Origin: Streptococcus sanguinis
GTDB taxonomy: Bacteria; Bacillota; Bacilli; Lactobacillales; Streptococcaceae
Assembly: GCF_013343115.1 (NCBI RefSeq)
Contig: NZ_CP054570.1
Span: 248,001 to 312,000 of the forward strand
Direction of reading: 5' to 3'
DNA length: 64,000 bases
A model generated the notes under the pieces. It had not been told where the DNA came from. It was given only the letters and a program-made list of their open reading frames with translations, and did no database searches. Made by a program: the position numbers and the translations under genes. This document shows, one piece after another, positions 26,701 through 34,502 of the stretch (its first letter is position 1; each line of letters begins with the position of its first letter).

Positions 26701-28288
26701 TGTACCAGGTGCTAAAGAGCAGCAGATTAGCTTTAAGCTGCAGATCGATACGCAGAAACCTTTGATTAGTTCAGGCTTTATCAGTACCAAGGATGGTGCA
26801 GAAACCTTTACAGCTCGTAAGTCAAAAGATGTTGGCAACGGCGGTATTTTGAGAGAACAGGTCTTCTATCTGCAAGCAGATGAAAAAGGGAAAGAGACCT
26901 ATAAAGCAGTGGATGATTTTGGCATTGAGCGTGATTACGAGCGTCGGGTTTACATCTCAGCCAATGCAGATGGCAGCTACACCTTGCCAAAAGGAGTGGA
27001 CAAGTCTAAGATATTCTATGTGGTAGAGGACTATGCGGGGAACCGTGATGTCATAGCTCTGTCAGAACTAGTCAGTGCTGAAAATGATGGTCGTATCCGT
27101 GTTGCTTTGGTTGATGCTAATACACGTCAGGATGTATCGTCAACTTTTGTCTATCGAATCAAGGACAGCAAGGGCAAGTATGTCGAACTGGACAAGGGCA
27201 AGAAAATTAATGCTCTGCCGTTTGGACGCTACACAGCTGAGATCTTTACTTATGATAAGGATGAGCTTCGTTTCTACAGCGCTCTGACTCAGGAGTTTGA
27301 GCTGACAGCCCAAGATAGCTTTAAGACGATTGAGTTTCTGGTCAAGAAGCTGGTCTTTGCACCGGTCAGCGTTGCCTTTGATCAAGCTGTTCCGAAGAGT
27401 ACTCAAGTGGTTCTCAAGAATAATAATGGCGATGCTTATACGCTTCCAGCAGAACTGTTTGGCAAGCATGCCTTCGGAAGATCCGTAGCGGCTGGATTCT
27501 ACTCTGTCTTTGTCAACCTGCCGACTGGCTATGAACTCTGGGAAACTGAGCCGACTGTCGAGGTCAAAGAAGGTAAGAATAACCTGCTCAAGCTGGGAGT
27601 TATCGTCAAGTCAGGCTTGCTGGCAGCTGTCAATCAGCAGTCCAGTCTAGTCGGCACTGCTCAATATTACAATGCTTCTGCAGCGAAGCGCACAGCCTAC
27701 GACCAAGCATATCAGGCCGCCAAAGAAGCTTTGACAAGTAAACTGACCCAAGCGCAAGTTGATGCCGTAAGAGCAAAACTAGAAACAGCATCTACTAATC
27801 TAGATGGCAAGGACTCTGATATTGCTGCGGTTAAGGCGGCTGTGGAAGCTTATGCTGCTACCACTAAGACAGGTGTTTATGCCAATGCTAAGGATAAGAC
27901 TCGCCGCGCTTATGACAAGGCCTTCCAAGCAGTGGCCCTCCTTTTGGTGCAGGACAAGGTGACCCAGGAGCAAATCGATACAGCCCTGGCTCAGCTGACT
28001 ACAGCAGAGAAGAAGCTGGATGGCAAGGCGACTAACTTTACCAATCTCAAGAAGCTAGTCGATGATGAGGTGCATTACCAAGCCATCAGCAATAAGTTTA
28101 TCTATGCGACTGATACGGTGAAGTCGGCTTATCTAGAGGCTTATGCACAGGCTAAGGAAGTTTTGGCCAATCCAGGTGCTAGCCAAGAAGATGTCAAAGA
28201 AGCCATTGCCAATCTCAGAGCAGCCAAGAGAAAACTTGATGGCAGAAAGCCAAGAGTTGTGAGACCGAAAAAACCTAAACAAGTCTAA
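23768..28288 (+). CDS. Large secreted subtilisin-like (S8) serine protease
   Basis: A 1506-residue surface or secreted protease. An YSIRK-like signal peptide (RKYKFGLASVLLGTALVFGAG) is followed by a Ser/Thr/Ala/Glu-rich spacer to about residue 165. The S8 catalytic domain has Asp203 (IIDSGLD), His269 (SHGMHVTG) and Ser597 (GTSMATPHVAG), with a PA insert at about 380-530. Fn3-like domains follow, then three FIVAR-type repeats, each ending near LDGK or LDGR, at about 1285-1490. It resembles lactocepin/C5a-peptidase-like enzymes such as PrtS, PrtA and challisin. No LPXTG anchor is present: the protein ends in a Lys/Arg/Pro-rich tail. RBS AAGGAG precedes the ATG. Confidence 0.93.
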   Translation: MQRQRFSLRKYKFGLASVLLGTALVFGAGQAQADEQATASSSGQGQTSTAVVSATESASQAATPESQPASSATVEKAAPASSESATSSTEHASQPSTTEAKEASAAPVEKGATSSSEEASSSAEKITQPSATETNPTAPASPTAESPAAANSDKSAANPDAVAESPTSRDAKPSSISTNEIIKVPQTWSQGYKGQGRLVAIIDSGLDVHHEVLKISDPSKAKYQTEAALEEAKKKAGIDYGKWYNSKVVYAYNYIDGDDNIKEKNSYSHGMHVTGITAGNPNKKAPNNEYVYGVAPEAQVMFMRVFSDRQRTTSDAIYIKAIDDAVALGADTINMSLGSATGSTVDVSPSLQAAIERARAKGVSVIIAAGNDNTFGSEYSKPLVENPDYGLVGSPSTAESSISVASVNNTVLTEEVMEVRGLEKNDKLLNGHFSYSMGETNATFEKGKEYEYVHVGLGREEDFAGKDLTGKLALIQRGSFTFAEKVRNAISHGAVGALIYNNVDGANLTMSLDSESKKVPSAFISKEYGEALAAGNYKVVFNGLKVNRPHPGAGSLSDFSSWGVTTDGLLKPDVTAPGGDIYSSLNDNTYGSMKGTSMATPHVAGVAALVKEYLLQHYPDLTPAQNADLVKALIMSTAKLHVNKETGVYTSPRQQGAGIVDTAAAISTGLYVTGDNQYPSVSLGNVQDSFTFDVTVHNITDKDRTLKMIVNTNTDAVKDGYYTLTPRKLTETVWPEVTVKAHSSQKVTVKVNTAKFAEELIKQMPNGYFLEGFVRFVDPADDGDVVSLPFMGFRGQFQDLPAVERPIYDLVQEGKSGFYYRVPEDKSILSDDNVSSLVTESNDKLYSTGRTAARSSIVLGTAENADGKHVLQLGADGKIRLAFSPNGDGNQDSIQYRTVLYRNINNLTASVYTADDTDYRFPIWQSSTIREGRKNYYSGQSDNPKSYLLEDTYWDGRDSKGEKLEDGLYTYVVRYTPDVPGAKEQQISFKLQIDTQKPLISSGFISTKDGAETFTARKSKDVGNGGILREQVFYLQADEKGKETYKAVDDFGIERDYERRVYISANADGSYTLPKGVDKSKIFYVVEDYAGNRDVIALSELVSAENDGRIRVALVDANTRQDVSSTFVYRIKDSKGKYVELDKGKKINALPFGRYTAEIFTYDKDELRFYSALTQEFELTAQDSFKTIEFLVKKLVFAPVSVAFDQAVPKSTQVVLKNNNGDAYTLPAELFGKHAFGRSVAAGFYSVFVNLPTGYELWETEPTVEVKEGKNNLLKLGVIVKSGLLAAVNQQSSLVGTAQYYNASAAKRTAYDQAYQAAKEALTSKLTQAQVDAVRAKLETASTNLDGKDSDIAAVKAAVEAYAATTKTGVYANAKDKTRRAYDKAFQAVALLLVQDKVTQEQIDTALAQLTTAEKKLDGKATNFTNLKKLVDDEVHYQAISNKFIYATDTVKSAYLEAYAQAKEVLANPGASQEDVKEAIANLRAAKRKLDGRKPRVVRPKKPKQV

Positions 28289-28308
28289 TTGGTTTTCAAG
28301 TCAGTTAG

Positions 28309-28337
28309 AAATCCCTTAAGTTGAAACTTGAGGGATT
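28309..28337 (+). terminator. Terminator after the S8 protease gene
   Basis: AAATCCCTTAAGTT pairs with AACTTGAGGGATTT; the T-run continues to about 28339. Confidence 0.85.
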
Positions 28338-28399
28338 TTTCGATAAGTATTTTACATTGGCCCTATTTTCTGCTATAATCTTTTTTAGAAAGAATTCTC

Positions 28400-28567
28400 A
28401 TTGTCTACTTTTTAGCGAGTTCGGGATAGTGTGAGCCGGATAGGGAAGCAGTGCAGATGGCGCTTTCAGTTATAATTTCAAAAGTAATGAAGTAATAAAT
28501 TAGGGTGGAACCGCGTCTTGACGCCCCTAGGTGAAATAGCCTAGGACTGTCGGATGTGGTTCTTTTG
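28400..28567 (+). promoter_or_regulatory. T-box riboswitch, probably glycyl-tRNA responsive
   Basis: The conserved T-box core AGGGTGGAACCGCG lies at about 28502-28515. The GAACCGCGTC arm can pair with GATGTGGTTC followed by TTTT at 28567, giving the terminator; the alternative antiterminator uses the T-box itself. A stem I-like region precedes it, with a GGC triplet at 28459-28461 that could be a glycine specifier. The downstream glyQS genes support glycine. The specifier reading is by eye. Confidence 0.85.
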
Positions 28568-28602
28568 TGTACTGAGCCTATTGTTCGAAAGAAAGGAGAT
28601 TC

Positions 28603-29364
28603 GTGGAGAACCTTTATCTTGTAAAAGATGAGAACCAATTAGCAGCTTTTCGAGATTTCGTCGCAAAGAATGCCGCAAAGTTGCAGGATTATCTAACATT
28701 TTTAAAAGACGAGTTTGCGGTTTATGACTTGCCGCAAGCCATCATTTGGTCCGATTTTGATTCTGCTACGCAGATCATTCGGGAAATTCCTGTACCAGCC
28801 TATACAAATGATAGGCGGATGGTTATGAATCCCGAATTGACGGTTTGGAAAGATTTATATCTTCTTCAGTTGGAGAATTACGAGTCCTCTCACCAAACTC
28901 AAGCAATAGCAAACCACTATCAGTCTTTGTCTGAAAATTCTCTCTTGCAGATTGTGGGCCATGAGTTAGCTCATTGGTCGGAGCATTTTTTAGATGACTT
29001 TGATGGATACGGTGCCTATATCTGGTTTGAAGAAGGGATGGTTGAGTATATTAGCCGCAAGTATTTCTTTACAGATGAGGAATTTCGAGTGGAAAAAGCT
29101 TGTAATCAGTCTCTTGTTGAGCTCTTTCAGAAAAAGTACGGTTGGCACTCATTGAATGATTTCGGCACTTCAACTTATCAAGGGAATTATGCTAGTATTT
29201 TTTACGAATACTGGCGCAGTTTTTTGACCGTCGACAAGCTAGTAGAAAATCTAGGCAGTGTGCAAGCGGTCTTTGATTCTTATCATCGGTGGGCAAACAC
29301 GGATAAAACACTTCCCTTGTTGGATTGGTTCATACAGCAGAAAATAATAGACAAAGAGATATAA
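28603..29364 (+). CDS. Putative HExxH metallopeptidase-like protein between T-box and glyQS
   Basis: A 253-residue soluble protein of unknown function. It has a zincin motif HELAHW (His120, Glu121, His124) and, about 20 residues later, WFEEGMVEYIS (Glu143/Glu144), the layout of gluzincin-type peptidases. No signal peptide is seen, so it acts inside the cell. The start is a GTG with GAAAGGAG upstream. It sits between the T-box terminator and glyQ, so its expression should follow glycyl-tRNA charging. Protease activity is inferred from the motif only. Confidence 0.75.
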   Translation: MENLYLVKDENQLAAFRDFVAKNAAKLQDYLTFLKDEFAVYDLPQAIIWSDFDSATQIIREIPVPAYTNDRRMVMNPELTVWKDLYLLQLENYESSHQTQAIANHYQSLSENSLLQIVGHELAHWSEHFLDDFDGYGAYIWFEEGMVEYISRKYFFTDEEFRVEKACNQSLVELFQKKYGWHSLNDFGTSTYQGNYASIFYEYWRSFLTVDKLVENLGSVQAVFDSYHRWANTDKTLPLLDWFIQQKIIDKEI

Positions 29365-29403
29365 ACAAAAGGAGTAAAAAATGTCTAAGAAGTTAACCTT
29401 TCA
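29363..29403 (+). repeat. Imperfect upstream copy of the glyQ start region
   Basis: This 41-base stretch matches 29542-29582 at 36 positions, including the ribosome binding site and codons for MSKKLTF. The differences in the codons are synonymous. It opens a dead 21-codon frame (29381-29446). Confidence 0.9.
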
Positions 29404-29541
29404 CCTCGCCAAAGTCAATTGCGAACCTAAAGGTTCGATTGACTAACGACAACCGCTATGAGGCGGTTTGTCTAGGCGATGTACTAGCTTTTCAAAAGGG
29501 AAATAATCGTTCCCTTTTGAACGCTTCGCAAGAATCTCAAG
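29404..29541. repeat. Highly structured 138-base insert before glyQ
   Basis: It contains a 12-bp perfect inverted repeat TTCAAAAGGGAA/TTCCCTTTTGAA (seven-base loop), a stem CGAACC/GGTTCG extended by AGTCAAT/ATTGACT, and an ACCGC/GCGGT stem. No gene is readable. It has the look of a small structured repeat element, but copy number elsewhere is unknown. Confidence 0.6.
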
Positions 29542-29582
29542 AAACAAAAGGAGTAACTAATGTCTAAGAAACTTACCTTTCA
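29542..29582 (+). repeat. glyQ start region, second member of the direct repeat
   Basis: This is the functional copy, with AAAGGAG and the real glyQ ATG at 29560. It pairs with 29363-29403. Confidence 0.9.
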
Positions 29583-30477
29583 GGAAATAATTTTGACTTT
29601 ACAGCAGTTCTGGAATGATCAGGGTTGTATGCTCATGCAGGCTTATGATAATGAGAAGGGGGCGGGAACGATGAGTCCCTATACCTTCCTGCGGGCTATT
29701 GGGCCAGAGCCTTGGAACGCGGCCTATGTCGAGCCGTCTCGTCGTCCGGCAGATGGGCGCTATGGGGAAAATCCCAACCGTCTTTACCAGCACCACCAAT
29801 TTCAGGTGGTTATGAAGCCATCTCCAAGTAATATCCAAGAACTTTACTTGCAGTCTTTGGAGCTCTTGGGTATCAATCCGCTGGAGCACGACATCCGCTT
29901 TGTCGAGGATAACTGGGAAAATCCGTCAACTGGTTCAGCTGGTCTGGGCTGGGAAGTCTGGCTGGATGGTATGGAAATTACACAATTCACTTATTTCCAG
30001 CAGGTCGGAGGTCTGCCTACTCAACCAGTGACAGCTGAGGTGACTTATGGTCTGGAGCGTCTGGCTTCTTATATCCAAGAAGTGGACTCAGTCTACGACA
30101 TTGAGTGGGCTGATGGCGTTAAGTACGGCGAAATTTTCACTCATCCTGAGTATGAGCATTCTAAGTACAGTTTTGAGGTCAGCGACCAAGACTTGCTCTT
30201 GGGGAATTTTGAGAAGTTTGAAGCGGAAGCCAAGCGCTGTCTGGACGAGCATCTGGTGCACCCAGCCTATGACTATGTTCTCAAATGCTCGCATACCTTT
30301 AACCTCTTGGATGCGCGTGGCGCTGTATCTGTGACAGAGCGGGCTGGTTATATTGCCCGTATTCGTAATCTGGCGCGTGTTGTGGCTAAGACCTTTGTGG
30401 CTGAGCGCAAGCGTCTGGGCTATCCGCTTTTGGATGCAGAGACTCGCGAGAAACTCTTGGCAGAGGAGGGAGAATAA
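29560..30477 (+). CDS. glyQ: Glycyl-tRNA synthetase alpha subunit
   Basis: A 305-residue catalytic subunit of the alpha2beta2 glycyl-tRNA synthetase. Class II signatures are visible: [49 protein letters not shown] and HHQFQVV. It activates glycine and charges tRNA-Gly with GlyS. It ends two bases before glyS. Control should come from the T-box at 28400-28567, with the HExxH gene intervening. Confidence 0.97.
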   Translation: MSKKLTFQEIILTLQQFWNDQGCMLMQAYDNEKGAGTMSPYTFLRAIGPEPWNAAYVEPSRRPADGRYGENPNRLYQHHQFQVVMKPSPSNIQELYLQSLELLGINPLEHDIRFVEDNWENPSTGSAGLGWEVWLDGMEITQFTYFQQVGGLPTQPVTAEVTYGLERLASYIQEVDSVYDIEWADGVKYGEIFTHPEYEHSKYSFEVSDQDLLLGNFEKFEAEAKRCLDEHLVHPAYDYVLKCSHTFNLLDARGAVSVTERAGYIARIRNLARVVAKTFVAERKRLGYPLLDAETREKLLAEEGE

Positions 30478-30479
30478 TC

Positions 30480-32519
30480 ATGGTAAAAAATTTATTAGTT
30501 GAATTAGGCTTGGAGGAAATGCCAGCCTATGTCGTAACTCCGAGCATGAAGCAGCTGCGCGACAAGATGGGAGCCTTTCTGACAGACCATCGTCTGACCT
30601 TTGAGAAAATTGAAATGTTCTCCACGCCTCGTCGTCTGGCGGTGCGCGTGGTTGGCTTGGCGGATAAGCAGTCTGATCTGACAGAAGATTTCAAAGGTCC
30701 TTCTAAGAAAATTGCTCTGGACGCAGATGGCAACTTTACCAAGGCTGCCGAAGGCTTTGTCCGTGGCAAGGGCTTGACGGTTGAGGACATTACTTTCCGT
30801 GAAATCAAGGGTGAGGAATACGTCTATGTGACCAAGGAAGAAATCGGCCGCCCAGTAGAGGAAATCATCCCAGCAGTAACGGAAGTTCTGCAAGCTTTGA
30901 CCTTCCCTGTCAGCATGCACTGGGCCAACAACACCTTTGAATACATCCGCCCAGTTCACACCTTGACTGTGCTCCTAGATGAGCAGGCCTTTGATTTGGA
31001 TTTCTTGGATATCAAGAGCGGCCGTACTAGCCGAGGACACCGTTTCTTGGGGCAAGAAACGGAGATTGCTTCAGCGGATTCCTATGAAGATGACTTGCGG
31101 GCTCAGTTTGTCATTACCAGTCCTCTTGAACGGGGTGATATGATTGTCGAGCAGATTCGAGCACTGGAAGAGGAGCACGGAGTTTCTATCGAAATTGACG
31201 AAGACTTGCTCAATGAAGTGTTGAATCTGGTAGAATATCCAACTGCTTTCTTAGGTAATTTTGATTCTAAATACTTAGAGGTTCCAGAAGAAGTCTTAGT
31301 AACTTCCATGAAAGAGCACCAGCGTTACTTTGTTGTGCGTGATAGTGAAGGTAAGCTTTTGCCACACTTTATCTCTGTCCGTAACGGAAATGCAGAGCAT
31401 CTAGAAAATGTCATCAAGGGAAATGAAAAAGTCTTGGTGGCTCGTCTGGAAGATGGGGAATTCTTCTGGAGAGAAGACCAGAAGCTGGCTATTGCCGACT
31501 TGGTTGAAAAGCTGAGCAATGTGACCTTTCACGAAAAGATTGGCTCTCTGGCAGAGCACATGGAGCGGACTGGCAAGATTGCTGCTCTCTTGGCGCAAGA
31601 AGCAGGATTGGATGCTGATGAGACGGCTGACTTGGCCCGTGCAGCGGCTATTTATAAGTTTGACCTGCTGACTGGCATGGTTGGTGAGTTTGATGAGCTG
31701 CAAGGTATCATGGGTGAGAAGTATGCTCTTCTGGCTGGTGAGAATGCTGCGGTGGCAGCTGCCATTCGGGAGCACTATATGCCGACTTCAGCAGATGGGG
31801 AATTGCCTGACACCAAGGTCGGAGCAGTCTTGGCTCTGGCTGATAAGCTGGATACTATTCTGTCCTTCTTCTCAGTTGGGCTGATTCCAAGTGGTTCTAA
31901 TGACCCGTATGCATTGCGCCGTGCGACTCAGGGTGTCGTGCGTATTTTGGATAAGTTTGGCTGGAACATTGACTTGGCTCAGCTTCTTGGTCGACTTTAC
32001 GAACTCAAGTTTGATAGTCTAAGCTATGACAATCAAGAGGCGGTGCTGGACTTCTTCCGTGCCCGCGTTGAGAAAATGATGGATCGGAGCATCCCAAAAG
32101 ACATCGTGACGGCTGTTCTTCAAAGCACTAACTTTGTCGTACGCGATTTAGTAGAAACAGCTGCGCTCCTAGCAGAAAAAGCTCAGGAAGACAACTTCAA
32201 GTCAGCAGTCGAAAGCCTGTCTCGTGTCTTCAATCTAGCTGAGAAAGCCCAAGGGCAGACAGCTGTCAATCCAGCTCTCTTTGAAAATCAAGAGGAAAAA
32301 GACTTGGCAGCTGCCATTGAAGCAGTGGAGCTGACATCTGACTTAGCTACCAATCTGGACCAACTCTTTGCGCTTAGTCCAATTATTGATGCTTTCTTTG
32401 ACCATACCATGGTCATGGCTGAAGATGAGACTGTGCGTAACAATCGCCTAGCTCTCCTGACGTCTTTGACGGCTAAAGCGGGACAGCTGGCGCAGTTTAA
32501 TCAGATTAATACCAAATAA
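30480..32519 (+). CDS. glyS: Glycyl-tRNA synthetase beta subunit
   Basis: A 679-residue tRNA-binding subunit. It starts [16 protein letters not shown], the family hallmark, has the HD-like central region, and ends with an anticodon-binding (DALR-like) domain. RBS GAGGGAG lies in the end of glyQ. Confidence 0.97.
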   Translation: MVKNLLVELGLEEMPAYVVTPSMKQLRDKMGAFLTDHRLTFEKIEMFSTPRRLAVRVVGLADKQSDLTEDFKGPSKKIALDADGNFTKAAEGFVRGKGLTVEDITFREIKGEEYVYVTKEEIGRPVEEIIPAVTEVLQALTFPVSMHWANNTFEYIRPVHTLTVLLDEQAFDLDFLDIKSGRTSRGHRFLGQETEIASADSYEDDLRAQFVITSPLERGDMIVEQIRALEEEHGVSIEIDEDLLNEVLNLVEYPTAFLGNFDSKYLEVPEEVLVTSMKEHQRYFVVRDSEGKLLPHFISVRNGNAEHLENVIKGNEKVLVARLEDGEFFWREDQKLAIADLVEKLSNVTFHEKIGSLAEHMERTGKIAALLAQEAGLDADETADLARAAAIYKFDLLTGMVGEFDELQGIMGEKYALLAGENAAVAAAIREHYMPTSADGELPDTKVGAVLALADKLDTILSFFSVGLIPSGSNDPYALRRATQGVVRILDKFGWNIDLAQLLGRLYELKFDSLSYDNQEAVLDFFRARVEKMMDRSIPKDIVTAVLQSTNFVVRDLVETAALLAEKAQEDNFKSAVESLSRVFNLAEKAQGQTAVNPALFENQEEKDLAAAIEAVELTSDLATNLDQLFALSPIIDAFFDHTMVMAEDETVRNNRLALLTSLTAKAGQLAQFNQINTK

Positions 32520-32539
32520 AAGGTAAGAGAGGTAGAATC

Positions 32540-32797
32540 ATGGATCCTAAAAAAATTGAACGTATCAATGAACTGGCTAAAAAGAATAAAACAGTTGGTC
32601 TGACTGGTGAAGAAAAGGTAGAGCAGGCCAAGCTTCGTGAAGAGTATATCGAAGGCTATCGTCGTTCTGTTCGCCATCACATCGAAGGCATCAAGATTGT
32701 TGATGAGGATGGCAATGATGTGACACCTGAGAAGTTGCGTCAAGTTCAGCGCGAGAAAGGTCTTCATGGCCGAAGTCTGGATGACCCAGAGTCTTAA
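32540..32797 (+). CDS. DUF896 family protein (YnzC-like)
   Basis: An 85-residue protein beginning [37 protein letters not shown], the DUF896 pattern of a helical hairpin. Function unknown; Bacillus members are SOS-linked. It lies 20 bases after glyS and probably shares its transcript. Confidence 0.88.
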   Translation: MDPKKIERINELAKKNKTVGLTGEEKVEQAKLREEYIEGYRRSVRHHIEGIKIVDEDGNDVTPEKLRQVQREKGLHGRSLDDPES

Positions 32798-32812
32798 GTA
32801 GATATAAATAAA

Positions 32813-32858
32813 AAATCCCTCGCTAGGAAGCTAGAAAGTTCCTGTCGAGGGATTCTTT
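32813..32858. terminator. Bidirectional terminator between the DUF896 gene and the leftward operon
   Basis: AATCCCTCG/CGAGGGATT outer stem with an inner AGGAA/TTCCT stem, A-run on one side and T-run on the other. Confidence 0.8.
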
Positions 32859-33034
32859 TATTCTTGTTTACGTTTTTTCAAAATGCGGAGGGCTACATAG
32901 ATGCAGCTAAAGATGATTGCTACATCCAGCCAGAAAATCCAAGGCTCCGTGATACGGAAAAAGAAATAAGCAGCGATGGCAATAATGAGGGATAGAATCC
33001 CTAAATCCATTTTTTCTTTGAGATTAAGTCTCAT
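32858..33034 (-). CDS. Small membrane protein of the XRE-DUF3278 operon
   Basis: A 58-residue protein (MRLNLKEKMDLGILSLIIAIAAYFFFRI...) with two membrane segments and a basic end. A longer frame reading from 33223 overlaps the DUF3278 gene; the ATG at 33034 has GGAGG just upstream and overlaps the DUF3278 stop by four bases, so it is the start. Unknown function. Confidence 0.72.
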   Translation of the reverse strand: MRLNLKEKMDLGILSLIIAIAAYFFFRITEPWIFWLDVAIIFSCIYVALRILKKRKQE

Positions 33035-33573
33035 AGGTCTTCTTCCTCCTTTTTTTGTGCTTGACGAATCTTTCCTTTGGCAATGAAATGCATAATCAGT
33101 CCAAATCCAAGACCAGCAGCTAATCCGGTTATAATAAGTTTGGGCTGAAGCAAAACTTGTAGGATATCTTTCTTTTCCATGACAGCTATCATGATGCCGA
33201 AGAGAGGGTAAAAGAGCAGCCAATAGGAGAAGCCTGCTTTGAGGCCAGCATGTTTCATGGCCCTTTTTTCCTTGGCATCCTGAAGTCCTAGCTCTAGGTC
33301 ATCAATTCCTTTGCGTCGTGCTTGAATGACTATATAGACACAGAAGCCGAGGATAAGGATTTCCAGCAGGATAGGATAGGCAACAGCGATAATGTTGGGC
33401 CAGCGAAAGGCTAGGGGAAAGGCGATGGCATTGCCAAAAATCAGAATAAAGAAAAGCCAAATAAAGCCTATATTTCCTAAGTGCTCAGCCTGTTGGCGCT
33501 TTTGCTCGTCCAAAGGTCCAGTAATGCCGTAAAATCTTTTAATCATCTTGTCTGAGAATGTTTCTTTTTTCAT
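33031..33573 (-). CDS. DUF3278 membrane protein
   Basis: A 180-residue protein with about four membrane segments, beginning MKKETFSDKMIKRFYGITGPLDEQKRQQ, the DUF3278 pattern. Such proteins are commonly co-encoded with a small XRE repressor, as here. Role unknown. Confidence 0.8.
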   Translation of the reverse strand: MKKETFSDKMIKRFYGITGPLDEQKRQQAEHLGNIGFIWLFFILIFGNAIAFPLAFRWPNIIAVAYPILLEILILGFCVYIVIQARRKGIDDLELGLQDAKEKRAMKHAGLKAGFSYWLLFYPLFGIMIAVMEKKDILQVLLQPKLIITGLAAGLGFGLIMHFIAKGKIRQAQKKEEEDL

Positions 33574-33620
33574 TTTTTAGTCCTTTCTTTAGGTATGAAA
33601 TTTGCTGCAGGAAAAAACTC

Positions 33621-33836
33621 TTAGTCATTTGAATCTTCATCTGTCAGCTGGGGTTCCCAAAAGAGGGCGTTGAGGTCAGTATCCAGCGCTCTAGCCAGAT
33701 TGATACAGAGCTCGAGGGTGGGGTTGTATTTGTTGTTTTCAATCATATTGATAGTTTGCCGCGATACCCCGATAGACTTTGCCAACTCTAGCTGAGACAT
33801 CTTTTTTTCTTTTCGAAATTCTTTGACACGATTCAT
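33621..33836 (-). CDS. XRE-family transcriptional regulator
   Basis: A 71-residue DNA-binding protein that is almost only the helix-turn-helix (FRKEKKMSQLELAKSIGVSRQTINMIENNKYNPTLELCINLARALD), the YozG/Cro-type. It heads the leftward three-gene operon and very likely represses it through the paired operators at 33884-33953. Confidence 0.9.
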   Translation of the reverse strand: MNRVKEFRKEKKMSQLELAKSIGVSRQTINMIENNKYNPTLELCINLARALDTDLNALFWEPQLTDEDSND

Positions 33837-33883
33837 TACACCCTTCCTTTCTAATTCTATAACTGATAACTTTCAGTAAGTTT

Positions 33884-33953
33884 GTCAGTTATATTTGACT
33901 TTTATTTTATGCTAGTATAATACTTTTTGGAAAAAGTGTCAAGTATATCTGAC
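33884..33953 (-). promoter_or_regulatory. XRE operon promoter with two near-identical palindromic operators
   Basis: Leftward -35 TTGACA (33937-33942), 17-base spacer, -10 TATACT (33914-33919). Two 16-base sites, GTCAGTTATATTTGAC (33884-33899) and GTCAAGTATATCTGAC (33938-33953), flank the core, one covering the -35 and one just after the start. A further ACTTTTT/AAAAAGT dyad lies in the spacer. Confidence 0.75.
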
Positions 33954-34063
33954 AAAAAATTTTAAAAAGGATTTCATCCGCTTACTTTTTTAATATTATC
34001 CAGTTAGAGAGGGATAAAAGCTGAATCGGCGAACACCTCTGTATTTCGACAATAAAACAGCCA

Positions 34064-34097
34064 CTGATAGAAGATTTTGCTAAAAATGGCTGTTTTT
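34064..34097 (+). terminator. Hairpin with T-run in the intergenic region
   Basis: AAAACAGCCA pairs with TGGCTGTTTT, then TTCC. No gene ends just before it, so it may be left from a lost neighbour. The stretch 33954-34192 otherwise holds only the next promoter (extended -10 TGGTATAAT, hexamer 34166-34171). Confidence 0.5.
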
Positions 34098-34192
34098 CCT
34101 TATTTTATCGTTCAGAATGAGAGTTTAAAAAAGAATTGAATTATTAACTAAAAAGATAATTATGGTATAATAGGTACATTAGGAGGTTCACT

Positions 34193-34470
34193 ATGGTTGA
34201 ATTTACTCTTGAACCTTTTTCTAACAACACTTTTAAATTACTTAAATCATTGAAAGAAAACCAAGTTGAAGTAAAAGTCATTTATTATATACCGCTCTCT
34301 CAACAAGAGATTGCAAACATTAACAAAATGTAAAACTGAAAACGAATAGACTTCTGCGTGATTTGATTGAAGGCGGCTTTGTCTGCCCTTATCAAAATAA
34401 ACGTGGAAAATATGAAATCACTGAAAAAGTGCATAAGGTATTGCGTCTGATTCAGAAGAAAAATATATAG
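34193..34470 (+). pseudogene. Frameshifted winged-helix regulator upstream of the endonuclease gene
   Basis: It starts well (AGGAGG, ATG at 34193) and reads MVEFTLEPFSNNTFKLLKSL to PLSQQEIANINKM, stopping at 34331. A second frame, two bases over, continues LKTNRLLRDLIEGGFVCPYQNKRGKYEITEKVHKVLRLIQKKNI to a stop at 34468-34470. Together they form a roughly 90-residue winged-helix DNA-binding protein broken inside the recognition helix. It is 32 bases before the FokI-like gene with no promoter between them, so it may have been its control gene. Confidence 0.78.
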
Positions 34471-34502
34471 AAAAATAAAGAAATAAAAATTTAGGAGGAA
34501 AT

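Noticed and set aside
33034..33223. N-terminal extension of the 58-aa membrane protein
   Set aside because: The extra residues are an out-of-frame reading of the DUF3278 gene; the inner ATG has the ribosome binding site.
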